Shown piece after piece: positions 17,375 through 26,926 of a DNA stretch of 64,000 nt (positions are counted from its first letter, which is position 1; every line of letters begins with the position of its first letter). Source of the DNA: an uncultured Pigmentiphaga sp. (GTDB taxonomy: Bacteria; Pseudomonadota; Gammaproteobacteria; Burkholderiales; Burkholderiaceae_B). The stretch is taken from assembly GCA_937891425.1 (NCBI GenBank), contig CALAGD010000030.1, positions 1 to 64,000 of the forward strand, in the 5' to 3' direction. The notes beneath the pieces are model-generated. The model made no database searches. It saw nothing but the letters and a program-made list of their open reading frames with translations, and was not told where the DNA came from. The translations under genes and the position numbers were made by a program.

Positions 17375-18445
17375 ATGCAGCGCTGGACCTTCCTGTTACC
17401 GTATGCACTCATGCCGGCTCTGGCGGGCCCAGCATCCCTGCCTTTCTGTGCCACACGGTCCGCGTCGGCCGAGCCCCAGGCCGCAGACGACCCGCTGCTG
17501 AAGCCGCACGGCCCCGCGGGTTCCGAAGCGGGATTCAGCATCTGCATCTGCACCTTTCGGCGGCCCAACCTGTTGCGTCAATTGCTCCGGGCGCTCGAAT
17601 CGGCAGATCTCGACGGGCTCGACTGCGAGATCGTGATTGTCGACAACGATCCCGCCGGCTCCGCTCTGCCCGTCATCAGGGAATGGGCATCGCGCAGCCC
17701 CTATCCCACCGTCGCAGTGCACGTACCCACGCCCAATATTGCTCTGGCGCGCAATGCGGCGGTGCACGCGGCTCGCGGAAAGTGGGTGGTCTTCATCGAC
17801 GATGACGAGACTCCCGAACCCGAGTGGCTCTGGCAACTGGCCGCAACGCAACACGCCGAAAGGGCCGACATTGTCATCGGCCCGGTGCTGCCGCGCTATC
17901 CGGCAGGCACGCCTGTCTGGGTGCGCGACTGCGGCGTCTTCGAACCACACCGATATCCCACCGGAACACGCCTGAAGTCACGGGAAGCCTACTCAGGCAA
18001 TGCGCTCATCCGCCGCAGTCTGCTGTTGCAGTTGCCCGGCCCATTCGAGCCGTCGTTTGGCGTCACCGGCGGCGAGGACACGATGCTGTTCTGGGATCTT
18101 GAACAGCGTGGCGCGCGCATCGTGTGGTGCGCCGAGGCGCGTGCACACGAAACAGTGCCACCTGCCCGCCTCAGGCTGCGCTGGATCCTGCTGCGCAGCT
18201 TCCGCGGTGGACAAAGTTTCGTGCGTGCCGAAGTAGAGCGTCTCCGGGGTGTACAGCGGGTCAGCCGCACCGCCACCCTGTTCCTTGGCGCGCTGGTTCG
18301 GCTTCCCGTGGCGCTCGGGCTCAGTGCCGTCATGCTACCCTTCTCGCGCGCCCGTGCCGTCCGCTTCCTGCGCGCGGCATTCGCCCAGTGCGGAAAGATC
18401 ACGGCGCTCGTCGGACACCGCTACCATGAATATGCCACCCGGTAG
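17375..18445 (+). CDS. Family 2 glycosyltransferase (EPS)
   Basis: Likely cytoplasmic-face glycosyltransferase adding one sugar to the lipid-linked repeat unit. The GT2 fold begins near residue 54 (FSICICTFRRPNLLRQLL), with the nucleotide-sugar/metal motif IDDDETPEPEW (Asp142-144) and the acceptor region FGVTGGEDTMLFWDL (GED near 230). The C-terminal part has a hydrophobic stretch that may lie on the membrane. The first 50 residues are not conserved, so the start could be internal; the ATG at 17375 has a fair AGGG upstream. 356 residues as called; it overlaps the following polymerase gene by 20 bases. Confidence 0.85.
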   Translation: MQRWTFLLPYALMPALAGPASLPFCATRSASAEPQAADDPLLKPHGPAGSEAGFSICICTFRRPNLLRQLLRALESADLDGLDCEIVIVDNDPAGSALPVIREWASRSPYPTVAVHVPTPNIALARNAAVHAARGKWVVFIDDDETPEPEWLWQLAATQHAERADIVIGPVLPRYPAGTPVWVRDCGVFEPHRYPTGTRLKSREAYSGNALIRRSLLLQLPGPFEPSFGVTGGEDTMLFWDLEQRGARIVWCAEARAHETVPPARLRLRWILLRSFRGGQSFVRAEVERLRGVQRVSRTATLFLGALVRLPVALGLSAVMLPFSRARAVRFLRAAFAQCGKITALVGHRYHEYATR

Positions 18446-19862
18446 TCAATCTGCATATCCCGCCCCACGCGCGCCAGTCTCGTCCTCGGCGCAACCAGCA
18501 ACTGTCCTGCAAGGCCAGGGCGAGCCTGCGGCCAACCCCCGTCAGGCCTGGAGCGTGTTGTCCCTACTGTTGCTCATCCTGGTCGCCTGTGCGATCACGA
18601 TACCGCTCGTACGCACATCAGACTTCTTCATCATGGAGCAGCAGCCTGCGAACTTCTCGCAGGGTTCCGCACGCCTGCAGCTCACGTTCGGGCTGATCTT
18701 TGCCATCGCCGGGGTGATCTGCCTGCGCTACAGCAAGCTTGCGTGGGATACCGCGCGCCATGTCAACATCATGCTATGGCTCTTCCTGCTGTGGTGCCTG
18801 CTCAGTGTGGCCTGGTCACCCTATCCCATCGTCACCATCAAGCGGGTCGTGCAACAGGTGGGACTGGTCCTGCTGGGCCTGACGCTGACGCTGCCCTTCG
18901 TACCCCGCCATCTGCTGGAGCGCGCCGTATGGTGGACCTCCATGATCATTCTCGTGGCCTCGGTGCTCGTGACGCTGGTACTGCCACAAATGAGCATCGA
19001 CACCGTCCATGGCTACGCGTGGCGGGGCATTACGTGGCACAAGAACACGCTCGGGGGCATAGCCGCCCTGAGCGTGGTGCTCTGGCTCGTAGCGCTGAGC
19101 CGTCGCTGGTGTACGCCCATGGTCGGTATCTTCGGCCTGCTGTTCTCAGTCATCATGCTGGCTTTGGCAAAAAGCTCCACCGCGATGCTGACAGCCGGCA
19201 TCGGCATCACCGCGTGGGGGCTGTCGCGCCCCCTGCCCATCGCCAGCGAGTATCACCTGCGCTCCATCATTCTGCTCGCTCTCACCATGGTGGCAAGCCT
19301 GGGTCTGCTGGTTTTCGTGCTGTTCAATGGCCATCTGCCCACATTCGCGGATCTTGCTGCACCGGTTGCTGCCATTTTCCGGAAATCGCCCGACCTGACC
19401 GGACGCTCCGATCTATGGATGCTGGTCATGCAGAATGTGCGGCAGCACCTATGGACGGGTATCGGATATGGAGCATTCTGGCTCAACGTCGGCAGTCCTT
19501 CGCAATACGTCATCGATGCCCTCCACTGGATCCCGCTGCAGGCCCACAATGGCTACCTTGACCTTCTCAATGAAACCGGAGTCATCGGTCTGTCGCTTGC
19601 CATCGGGGTGCTGCTGTTCCACGCCGGATCCCTGCTACGCCTGACGCTCGGCGGATCCGACACGGCCCCCTTCCACTGGGCAATCTTCGCCATCATCGTC
19701 ATCAGCAACCTGTCGGAAAGCCAGATCTTCAACGGCCTGATGTTCCAGAACATCCTCCTGCTGCTTTCGATCGTACTTGTCGCACGCGAAAGGGCTGACA
19801 TGCACAAGCAGCAGGTACTCTCAGCTCTCGCGTCGCTCAAGACACAGGACACTGCGCGATGA
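18426..19862 (+). CDS. O-antigen ligase / Wzy-type polymerase family membrane protein
   Basis: A 478-residue polytopic inner-membrane protein with about 10-12 hydrophobic spans. The Wzy_C/O-antigen-ligase core includes AWRGITWHKNTLGGIAAL, an ALAKSSTAML segment and GRSDLWMLVMQNVRQHLWTGIGYGAFW. A periplasmic loop ending QAHNGYLDLLNETGVIGL carries the family's conserved H-N-x-Y-L pattern. It probably polymerises repeat units for the EPS. The ATG at 18426 lies inside the end of the previous gene; the upstream open frame is out-of-frame shadow. Its stop overlaps the next ATG (19859-19862, ATGA). Confidence 0.88.
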   Translation: MNMPPGSQSAYPAPRAPVSSSAQPATVLQGQGEPAANPRQAWSVLSLLLLILVACAITIPLVRTSDFFIMEQQPANFSQGSARLQLTFGLIFAIAGVICLRYSKLAWDTARHVNIMLWLFLLWCLLSVAWSPYPIVTIKRVVQQVGLVLLGLTLTLPFVPRHLLERAVWWTSMIILVASVLVTLVLPQMSIDTVHGYAWRGITWHKNTLGGIAALSVVLWLVALSRRWCTPMVGIFGLLFSVIMLALAKSSTAMLTAGIGITAWGLSRPLPIASEYHLRSIILLALTMVASLGLLVFVLFNGHLPTFADLAAPVAAIFRKSPDLTGRSDLWMLVMQNVRQHLWTGIGYGAFWLNVGSPSQYVIDALHWIPLQAHNGYLDLLNETGVIGLSLAIGVLLFHAGSLLRLTLGGSDTAPFHWAIFAIIVISNLSESQIFNGLMFQNILLLLSIVLVARERADMHKQQVLSALASLKTQDTAR

Positions 19863-22294
19863 GCGAAATCATGGCAGTTCGTGAGGTCATGCTGCGCCTG
19901 ATCGGGCTACTCATCCTGTGCGTCGTTTCTGCCCTGACGGGGCCTGTGCAGGCGGGTGCCACGCACACGGCAGCCAGCCAGCACCACCGTCCAGTCACCT
20001 TCAGCGAAGATGGCCGGTTCTTCAGTTTCAGGGTCCTGCCCGATCAGCTGGCGGGCGTCGTCGACGTTTCCACGCTCAACCGGGCTTTGACTCCGGCTGA
20101 TCGCGTATTCGTCGCCAACGGCCATTTCCATCGCGTCGGTGCGGATTTGCGTGCACATACCGACGATGATGAACGAGTGCGTTTTTTCGGGGTGAACCTC
20201 AGTTACGGTGCAAACTTCCCGCCGCCCGAACAGGCGCCCGTCATCGCGCGCAACCTGCGCAAGCTCGGGTTCAACGCCGTCCGGCTGCACCATCTCGACA
20301 CCGCACCGGACGACAGCACCACCCAGCCGCGCAGCGTGCTGACGCGCGGACCTTATCCGAGCTTCAATGAAGAGGCCGTACGCCGGCTCCGTCATTTCAT
20401 CCAGGCGCTTGCCAAGGAAGGCCTGTACATCAATCTCAACCTGCGCGTCGGGTATCGTTTCCGCCCCGGAATCGATGCCGTGCCGGAGTTCGACGCTGGC
20501 GCCATGAAACGCCCGATCGGCTCCCCCATCATCGTCTTTCACCCCGACATGGTGCAGTTGCAGCAGCGTTACGCCCGGGAGCTGATCAGCCAGCTCGGCC
20601 TGAAGGAGCACCCCGTGCTCGCCATGGTAGAGATCAACAACGAGTCGTCTTTGCTGGCCGCATGGCAGCGTCGCGAGTGGAACGACGCCGTGCCCGATAA
20701 CTACCGGCCCATCCTGCGGGAGCGCTGGCACGCCTGGCTGATCCGGCGATACGGATCGCTTGAGCGCGCCTGCGCCCAGTGGGGCACCTGCGACGGCCGC
20801 AAGGTCGTGCCCGAACTCCTCAGCCTGATCGACGCCGACCTGCCGGGGGAAATGCAGGCCGGCTGGAAGGAATGGGCGCGCACGCGCTGGAACGAACTGA
20901 GCAGCCGGATGCCGTTCGGTGCACCCCCCGATACCGTGCCGGCCACTGGGCGCCACCGCCGCACGGCCGACTTCCTGCTGTTTCTCGCCGAAACCGATGC
21001 CGCCTACTTCCGGCTGATGCGCGAGACCATCCATCAGGCCACCGACACATTCGTACCCGTTACCGGGACACAGATGGGGTACGGCGGGGGACTGAACTTC
21101 ACCTCGCACGCAGCGTTGGACTACATCGATAACCATTTCTACATTGACCACCCCACCTTCGCACGCGGGAGCGGCCAGCCGCGCGACTGGCGCATCTGGA
21201 ACGAATCACTCACCGGCAAGCGCATGGATGTGCTGCTTTCCGAAAGTTTCCTCAAGGAAGCGAGCAAACCCTTTGTAATCAGCGAATTCAATCAACCCTA
21301 TCCCAGCCGTTTCGGTGCCGAGATTCTTCCGTTGACGGCCGCAGTGGCGAATCTGCAGGACTGGGACGCCCTCTTCTTCTACGAGTACTCGGTGGCCACG
21401 GGTTCGCCCGCAGCACCCGCGAACTTCGCCCTGCTGGGCGACTGGGGCAAGTACGTACTGACTGCCCAGACAGCGCGCCTGTTCCGCACCGGTGCCGTCC
21501 CGCCCCTGCGCGACGAGCTCGTCATTCCCTTTCCGCGCGACGCACAATTGGCCGTTGCGCTCAAGCACGACCGCCATGCATATCGGCAATACCTGATGCG
21601 CGCCTACGGTGTGGTGCCCGAGCACGCCTGGCACTATCGGCTGGCAGTCAGCCTGGATCCGAACGCGACATGGGCCAGCGCCCCGCCCGTTCCAGCTGTT
21701 CCGTACGAATCACCCAACCGGGCCCTGCTCTATAACCCGAGCCAGCAGCTTGCCTACCTGAACACGAACACTGATGCGGGCGTCTTTGGCCAGGTCACCG
21801 GGGGACAATCCCGCGGCAGCCGGCTGCGCGTACGCGCCCTCATGCCCGGAACGCACGCTGTCGCCGTCCTGCTCAGTACGCTTGATGCGCGCAACGTGGA
21901 AAAGTCACGACATATCCTGCTCACGCTAGGTGGACCCACCTTCAGTTCGCAGCCTGGCTCCCGCCCCGAACGCCCGAAACAGCTGGTCCCTTATCCAGGC
22001 GACCCGGACTCCTGGACGCTCGAACCAGACCCGACCCATTTGAACCTGCCCTCCGGATCCCGCTATGCACAGGGCTCAGCCTGGCTGCAGCGGCAGGAGC
22101 TTGCTGTCGGCTGGGACGCCGCGCCGGGAAGAGTCACCGTTTATCCGCTCGACGGCCGTGGCCAGCGTTTGGCCCCCCTCCCACCGGAACGTATACTCCG
22201 CCAGCAGAAACGCCTTGAGCTACACCTGCAGGCGACCGCGGAAGAAACGAGTCCGTGGTATGAAATCCTGATCGAAGACGAGCCCGCTTCATGA
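19859..22294 (+). CDS. Secreted glycoside hydrolase, GH5/cellulase-like, in EPS locus
   Basis: An 811-residue exported protein with a signal peptide (about residues 1-32, ending PVQAGA). A TIM-barrel region starts near RFFGVNLSYGANF and KLGFNAVRLHHLD. The probable acid/base is Glu262 in MVEINNES, the N-E motif of clan GH-A. The probable nucleophile is Glu476 in VISEFNQPYP. The last 300 residues are likely beta-rich accessory domains. I infer a periplasmic or secreted enzyme that trims or releases the polymer made by the neighbouring genes, as many EPS loci encode such a hydrolase. Substrate unknown. It is coupled to the polymerase gene by ATGA. Confidence 0.82.
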   Translation: MSEIMAVREVMLRLIGLLILCVVSALTGPVQAGATHTAASQHHRPVTFSEDGRFFSFRVLPDQLAGVVDVSTLNRALTPADRVFVANGHFHRVGADLRAHTDDDERVRFFGVNLSYGANFPPPEQAPVIARNLRKLGFNAVRLHHLDTAPDDSTTQPRSVLTRGPYPSFNEEAVRRLRHFIQALAKEGLYINLNLRVGYRFRPGIDAVPEFDAGAMKRPIGSPIIVFHPDMVQLQQRYARELISQLGLKEHPVLAMVEINNESSLLAAWQRREWNDAVPDNYRPILRERWHAWLIRRYGSLERACAQWGTCDGRKVVPELLSLIDADLPGEMQAGWKEWARTRWNELSSRMPFGAPPDTVPATGRHRRTADFLLFLAETDAAYFRLMRETIHQATDTFVPVTGTQMGYGGGLNFTSHAALDYIDNHFYIDHPTFARGSGQPRDWRIWNESLTGKRMDVLLSESFLKEASKPFVISEFNQPYPSRFGAEILPLTAAVANLQDWDALFFYEYSVATGSPAAPANFALLGDWGKYVLTAQTARLFRTGAVPPLRDELVIPFPRDAQLAVALKHDRHAYRQYLMRAYGVVPEHAWHYRLAVSLDPNATWASAPPVPAVPYESPNRALLYNPSQQLAYLNTNTDAGVFGQVTGGQSRGSRLRVRALMPGTHAVAVLLSTLDARNVEKSRHILLTLGGPTFSSQPGSRPERPKQLVPYPGDPDSWTLEPDPTHLNLPSGSRYAQGSAWLQRQELAVGWDAAPGRVTVYPLDGRGQRLAPLPPERILRQQKRLELHLQATAEETSPWYEILIEDEPAS

Positions 22295-22376
22295 CTGTCA
22301 GCGGCCAATACAGCACGCCCAGGCGCCCGCGGCTCGCACGCGCGGGTTGCTTCGCCGCCGTATCCCAGGTTCCGTC

Positions 22377-23555
22377 ATGCTGTTCCTGCACACCGCCCTC
22401 CTGATCGCGTCGGTGCTGCCGGTGGCGGCCTGCGTTTACCTGTTCTTGCTGACGCTGCTGTCGGCGCGTGAGAACCCCGCTCCTGCAGCGCCCGGGTGTA
22501 GCCTGCGCTTCGACATAGTCATTCCCGCACACAACGAAGGCGCGGTGATCGCGCGCACCCTGGCCAGCATGAGCACCATCACCTGGCCATCGAGCCATTA
22601 TCGAGTCATCGTCGTCGCCGACAACTGCACGGACGACACCGCAGATATCGCACGCGCCTCGGGCGCCCTCGTGTGGGAACGGAATGATCCTGCCCACCGC
22701 GGCAAAGGGTACGCCCTTGCCCATGCGTTCGAGCAGTGCAGACGCGAAGCAGTGGCTGATGCTGTCATCGTGGTCGACGCCGACAGCGACGTAACGCCGA
22801 ACCTGCTGCAGGCCTTCGCGGCACGTATCGCACGAGGCGCCGCGGTCATCCAGGCCGCGCACGGCATCCGCAACGCTCGTTCGTCCTGGCGCAGTGCACT
22901 TACCGCCATTGCCTACGGCGCATTCCACTTCCTGCGTTCGCGCGCGCGCGAACGCCTGCAGGTGTCTTGCGGCCTGCGTGGCAACGGCATGTGCTTTGCC
23001 CTGCCCTTCCTGCAGCAGTTCCCCTACCGCGCGTACTCGCTGGCCGAAGATGTTGAATACGGCATCGAACTCGGTTTGCAGGGCGTCCGCGTCTGGTATG
23101 TTGACGAAGGGGGCGTGGCGGCCGAAGCGGCCGACAACCCCGCCGCCGCCGGCCGGCAACGGCAACGGTGGGAAGGCGGCCGCCGCGCACTGCTCAAGCA
23201 GTACGGGCTCGCGCTTGGGCGCGCGGCCGTACGCGAACACTCCGCCATTTGCCTGGATCTGCTCCTGGACCTTCTCATCCCGCCGCTCAGCCAGCTCGTG
23301 GTGTGGCTGGCGGTACTGAGCGCCTGCGCCACGGTGGCCAGTGCATGGTTGCCGGGTTTCCTGCCCTGGCTGGGCATCTACGCGGCCTGTTTCACCAGCA
23401 TCGCGCTGTACGTATTCCGGGGATGGCAGTTGTCTGGCACCGGGCTCTTCGGCTTGCGGGCGTTGCTGCGCGCTCCCGTGTTCGTGATCTGGAAGCTGTA
23501 CGCACGTCTCGTGAATCGCAAGACCAGCCAGTGGATACGCACCGATCGTAATTGA
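22377..23555 (+). CDS. Membrane-anchored family 2 glycosyltransferase (EPS)
   Basis: A 392-residue processive-type GT2. An N-terminal span (residues 2-29) leads to DIVIPAHNEGAVI, the DxD region VVDADSDV (134-138), an EDV motif (224-226) and QRQRW (261-265), the Q-x-x-R-W signature of cellulose/chitin-synthase-like enzymes. Two or three C-terminal spans follow. With this architecture it may extend a chain at the membrane. I chose the ATG at 22377 (AGG eight bases upstream) over an in-frame TTG at 22347. It is the last plus-strand gene of the left arm, 82 bases after the hydrolase. Confidence 0.85.
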   Translation: MLFLHTALLIASVLPVAACVYLFLLTLLSARENPAPAAPGCSLRFDIVIPAHNEGAVIARTLASMSTITWPSSHYRVIVVADNCTDDTADIARASGALVWERNDPAHRGKGYALAHAFEQCRREAVADAVIVVDADSDVTPNLLQAFAARIARGAAVIQAAHGIRNARSSWRSALTAIAYGAFHFLRSRARERLQVSCGLRGNGMCFALPFLQQFPYRAYSLAEDVEYGIELGLQGVRVWYVDEGGVAAEAADNPAAAGRQRQRWEGGRRALLKQYGLALGRAAVREHSAICLDLLLDLLIPPLSQLVVWLAVLSACATVASAWLPGFLPWLGIYAACFTSIALYVFRGWQLSGTGLFGLRALLRAPVFVIWKLYARLVNRKTSQWIRTDRN

Positions 23556-23560
23556 CGGGC

Positions 23561-23599
23561 ATGAGGAGTGCAGCGCTGCTGCTCGCAGCAACGCCTCAT
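23561..23599. terminator. Imperfect stem-loop between convergent EPS genes
   Basis: Arms beginning ATGAGG and ending CCTCAT with internal GCTGC/GCAGC pairing, in the 54-base gap between the convergent glycosyltransferase and outer-membrane-protein genes. It has no T-run, so this is a weak bidirectional terminator candidate. Confidence 0.35.
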
Positions 23600-23609
23600 C
23601 CACGCAGGG

Positions 23610-24920
23610 TCATGGCTGGCATGCCAGGGTTTCAAGCGGGCGCGGGGGGTCGCATTCGGGATGCCACTGGATCCGTGACGGACGCTTGTAGCCATTGTCG
23701 GTGATCAGCACGATGCCGAATCGCACCACGGTCTGCTTGAACCCGCCACCGGACGACTCCCGCCTGGTGTGGTCGTGCCAGCCATCCAGGATGAACCGCA
23801 CATTAGGATTGGCCTGCCACTCGAAGCGGGGCCCCAGGCGCCAGGTGGTACGTTCTCGCCCCCGCTCACCCGAGATCAGCGTCTGAATTTCGCGTTCGTG
23901 GGTCAGCGCCAGCGACACCCAGGTCTTGTCCGAAGGCTGCCACCGGACCTGGGCCCGCCCCGCGGTCACGGTTCCGTAGAGGGCTTCCGGGTCTTCGTCA
24001 TTGGCATACGAATAATGCCACGCCGCGAAGTCGAAGCGGGTAATGATGGAATACCGCCACCCCAACTTCAGGTTGAAGTACGGCATATTGACGTCACGGT
24101 GATCGAGCGCGTCATAAGCGCGTTTCCGATGGGCCAGAGCGGTGTGCAGACTGGTGCGATGACTGGGTTGCCAGGTCACCTCGCCAAAGATTTCCCGCTC
24201 GCGATAGCGGCGATCTATCAGCTCGATCCAGTCGGGTGTACGGTCAAAGTAATCGGCCCGGATGGTGCGGGCTCCGAACTCCATTGATGACTGCTGCATG
24301 CCGGCGTAGCGGGCCGACAGCTGTGCCTGATGGACCCTGCGGTTGAAGAACATCGCCGTCTCGTCATCTTCGTACGTGACCCGGGTGGATGACAGGCTGA
24401 CCCACGGAAACGTAAGGGAGTCGGACAGTTTCAGCCCCGCCACCGTGCTCCAGCGGCGCGTGGCCGTCATGTTGCGATTGGGCCAGGTCCGCTCCAGATA
24501 AGGGTAGAGCCGGTTGTCGTACATGTAGCTCACCGACCCGGTCAACAGCCGCCCGGCGCTCCAGTACAGGGCGGTGTCCAGGTGGGCCGGGTCATGGTCG
24601 AGCTGACGGAACCGCGAGTATTTCGTTTTTCCGTAGGTGCCGGACATTTCCAAGCGCGTGCGCTCGGACAACAACGGCACTACGAGGCCGCCGCGCACTG
24701 CGGAATGCAGCACCATTGAGCTGCGGTCCTGTTCCGGGGAATTATTGGAGAAACGGAAGGGGTTGCTCTCGTAACGACCGATCGCTTCGGCTTCGAGGTT
24801 GTATTCGATCCCCTCGGGAAAGACGGTTGCGCCCGCAGAAGGAGAACAGGCCAGGAGGGCAACGGACATCGAAGACCGTACCCACGCACTGGGCCGACGT
24901 TTCAGGATACTGCACCGCAT
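23610..24920 (-). CDS. EPS-associated outer-membrane beta-barrel protein (EpsL-like)
   Basis: 436 residues with a signal peptide (residues about 1-31, ending SAGA). A series of alternating amphipathic strands rich in Arg/Tyr/Trp with D/E-R turns follows, closing with VVRFGIVLITDNGYKRPSR. The composition and its position beside the Wza-like gene suggest the outer-membrane barrel class found in methanolan-type EPS loci. No catalytic motif is seen. I infer a role in polymer secretion or surface anchoring. It is probably co-transcribed with the export gene that precedes it by 18 bases. Confidence 0.65.
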   Translation of the reverse strand: MRCSILKRRPSAWVRSSMSVALLACSPSAGATVFPEGIEYNLEAEAIGRYESNPFRFSNNSPEQDRSSMVLHSAVRGGLVVPLLSERTRLEMSGTYGKTKYSRFRQLDHDPAHLDTALYWSAGRLLTGSVSYMYDNRLYPYLERTWPNRNMTATRRWSTVAGLKLSDSLTFPWVSLSSTRVTYEDDETAMFFNRRVHQAQLSARYAGMQQSSMEFGARTIRADYFDRTPDWIELIDRRYREREIFGEVTWQPSHRTSLHTALAHRKRAYDALDHRDVNMPYFNLKLGWRYSIITRFDFAAWHYSYANDEDPEALYGTVTAGRAQVRWQPSDKTWVSLALTHEREIQTLISGERGRERTTWRLGPRFEWQANPNVRFILDGWHDHTRRESSGGGFKQTVVRFGIVLITDNGYKRPSRIQWHPECDPPRPLETLACQP

Positions 24921-24938
24921 GCGTGCCGCCCGCCTTCG

Positions 24939-25826
24939 TCAGAACCAGCGTTCGTTGACGAAGACGACATCGCCCGGTTCGACCGGCGTGGCCGGTGTGA
25001 CGGGAATGCGGATCAGATTTCCTGTTTCGGGATCGACCCGCCTGATTTCCAGCCTCCGTTCGGTACCACGCTGCGTAAGACCACCTGCCAGACTGAGGGC
25101 GCGCATGACGTTCATGTCCGGCTTGTACGGAAACGCTCCCGCATTCAGCACTTCCCCGTACACGTAGATGCGTGGTGCGGGTCCCACATGAACAACGTCA
25201 CCTGAGCGCAGCTCCGTCCGCTGTGCTTCGCTGGTGGGCCGCTCGCCTTCTCCCTGCACGACGGGAATGCGTATCGCGACCAGAGTGCCGTCTGGCTGGC
25301 GGCGTGACAGTGTAACCACGGGGTCGGCGTCGTTCTCGAGCCCCCCTGCCAGGGCGATGAGCTCAAGCAGGTTCATCGCTCCTTCGATGGCATAGCGCCC
25401 GGGATGCCGCACCTGTCCGAGAATCGACGCGACATTGCTGCGCACCCGAACTACGTCGACCGCCACCTTCGGGTCGAGCACATAATGCTTTTGTCGCAAT
25501 TCGCGTGCAACCGTGCGCCCGACTTCGGATGGCGACATGCCCTGGACCCGGAGCTCTCCGATAAGAGGCAGACTGATCTGGCCATCGACATCAACCGTGA
25601 CGCGTGCAGAGAGGTCGGGTTGACCATACACGGTGATGACCAGCGTATCGCCTGCACCAACGGCAGCAACAGCCCCCGAAGGCTCGGTAATTCGGGTGTC
25701 CGTACGCGACTGGGAAGGCGCTGCTGGCAGGTCGGGAGCCTGCGCGCCAACTTCGACCTGCAGCGCCATCAACACGCAGCCCAAAAGAATTGCTGCGATG
25801 GAATGCATCGTCTGTGCTACACGCAT
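24939..25826 (-). CDS. Polysaccharide export protein (Wza/EpsE-like)
   Basis: A 295-residue outer-membrane export component. After a signal peptide ending GAQA comes the Poly_export domain (AAVGAGDTLVITVYGQPDLSARV near 43-63, LPLIGELRVQGMSPSEVG). Two SLBB-type repeats follow (ILGQVRHPGRYAIEG and YVYGEVLNAGAFPYKPD), then EPGDVVFVNERWF at the end. No lipobox cysteine is seen in the signal peptide, unlike E. coli Wza. The ATG at 25826 gives the best signal peptide; the frame upstream to 25949 is not family-like. It heads the minus-strand pair and is divergent from the WecG-like gene. Confidence 0.88.
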   Translation of the reverse strand: MRVAQTMHSIAAILLGCVLMALQVEVGAQAPDLPAAPSQSRTDTRITEPSGAVAAVGAGDTLVITVYGQPDLSARVTVDVDGQISLPLIGELRVQGMSPSEVGRTVARELRQKHYVLDPKVAVDVVRVRSNVASILGQVRHPGRYAIEGAMNLLELIALAGGLENDADPVVTLSRRQPDGTLVAIRIPVVQGEGERPTSEAQRTELRSGDVVHVGPAPRIYVYGEVLNAGAFPYKPDMNVMRALSLAGGLTQRGTERRLEIRRVDPETGNLIRIPVTPATPVEPGDVVFVNERWF

Positions 25827-26119
25827 CGTCGGTAATACCTGTCTGTAATGTGTTCGACCATGCACGCCGCAGGCCGATGGCAGACATGACCACCCCACAG
25901 TGATGGACAGGCCTTCGGCAGACCAATGGCCGAACCGGAAATAAACCACTGTTGAATTCTAAACGGCTCGATTGGCGAGCTTCGATAAACCGAACCGTCA
26001 TTGTGCAAAAAATTGTAGTTAATAGGCCACTCGCCGCATTAATATTCGCATCACCCGTCTAACATCAAAGTGCATGCGCAACTGACGACAGGATCTCCCG
26101 GCAACTCCATTCATATCCA
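25827..26119. promoter_or_regulatory. Divergent intergenic region of the EPS locus
   Basis: A 293-base gap between the divergently transcribed export gene and the WecG-like gene. The stretch from about 25990 to 26060 is clearly AT-richer than its surroundings (TGCAAAAAATTGTAGTTAAT and GCATTAATATTCGC), as expected of promoters for both arms. I could not assign -35/-10 pairs with good spacing. Confidence 0.4.
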
Positions 26120-26905
26120 ATGACGATTACGCCCAGCACGACGCCCCACATCATTACCCTATTTGGGCTGCCACTTTGCGCCGTCACTTTCGCTGAAGCC
26201 GTGGAAATGCTCAGCCACACGGCGGGCGTGGTGCACGGCCGCGCCCGGGTCGTCGTGACCCCCAACGTCGACCACATGGTCAGGCTGGAACGAATGCCGG
26301 AATTTGCGACACGTTACTCGCAGGCAGACTTCATCTTTGCCGACGGGATGCCGCTCGTCTGGTTCAGCCGCTTCATCGGCCGTCCGCTGCCGCAACGCGT
26401 GACTGGCTCCGACCTGTTCGTCGCGCTGTGCAACAAGGCCATCGAGCACTCGTGGCATGTGGTCATCATCGGCGGGCGCCCCGGGAACGAAGCAGAGCTG
26501 CAGGAACGCTTTAGACAGCGTTTCGGCGGGATGCGGGTGTCCGTAATTGCGCCATCAATGGGCTTCGATCCTGCCGGCTCCGAGGCAGACGCCATTGCGG
26601 CACGGGTCACCGAGATCGACCCCGATCTTGTTTTCGTCTGCGTCGGTTTTCCACGACAGGAATTGTGGGCCTTTAACCATGCAGGGCGTTTGCGCCGTGG
26701 CCTCGTTCTGTGCGTTGGCGCGGCATTCGAATTTGCCCTGGGCATGCAGAAGCGCGCCCCTCGCTGGATGCAGGAAGTCGGCCTGGAATGGCTTTGGCGG
26801 CTGCTGTCAGAGCCGCGCCGCCTGTGGCGCCGATACCTCGTCGAGAGCTGGAGTTTCGTGCGCCTGTGCTGGCACGAATGGAAGCAGCGCCCGCATGGCC
26901 AATAA
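26120..26905 (+). CDS. WecG/TagA/CpsF family glycosyltransferase (GT26)
   Basis: A 261-residue transferase predicted to add the second sugar to an undecaprenyl-linked primer. It has the family's conserved blocks: VVTPNVDHMV (residues 45-54), FIFADGMPLVW, VFVCVGFPRQELW, and GLEWLWRLLSEPRRLWRRYL near the C-terminus. It is a peripheral membrane protein with a basic, amphipathic tail. It lies 21 bases before the initiating sugar transferase, the enzyme likely to make its acceptor. Confidence 0.9.
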   Translation: MTITPSTTPHIITLFGLPLCAVTFAEAVEMLSHTAGVVHGRARVVVTPNVDHMVRLERMPEFATRYSQADFIFADGMPLVWFSRFIGRPLPQRVTGSDLFVALCNKAIEHSWHVVIIGGRPGNEAELQERFRQRFGGMRVSVIAPSMGFDPAGSEADAIAARVTEIDPDLVFVCVGFPRQELWAFNHAGRLRRGLVLCVGAAFEFALGMQKRAPRWMQEVGLEWLWRLLSEPRRLWRRYLVESWSFVRLCWHEWKQRPHGQ

Positions 26906-26926
26906 TCCTTATCAACCGTTTGCGCA

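Noticed and set aside
19907..21151. 414-residue minus-strand frame opposite the EPS hydrolase
   Set aside because: Antisense to a coupled, motif-bearing gene; no independent evidence.
22291..22404. 36-codon frame beginning with an ATGA overlap at the end of the EPS hydrolase gene
   Set aside because: It overlaps the next glycosyltransferase start out of frame and has no recognisable features; a coupling peptide is possible but unsupported.
22134..23603. 489-residue minus-strand frame opposite the membrane glycosyltransferase
   Set aside because: The plus-strand frame has DxD and QxxRW motifs; the antisense frame has none.
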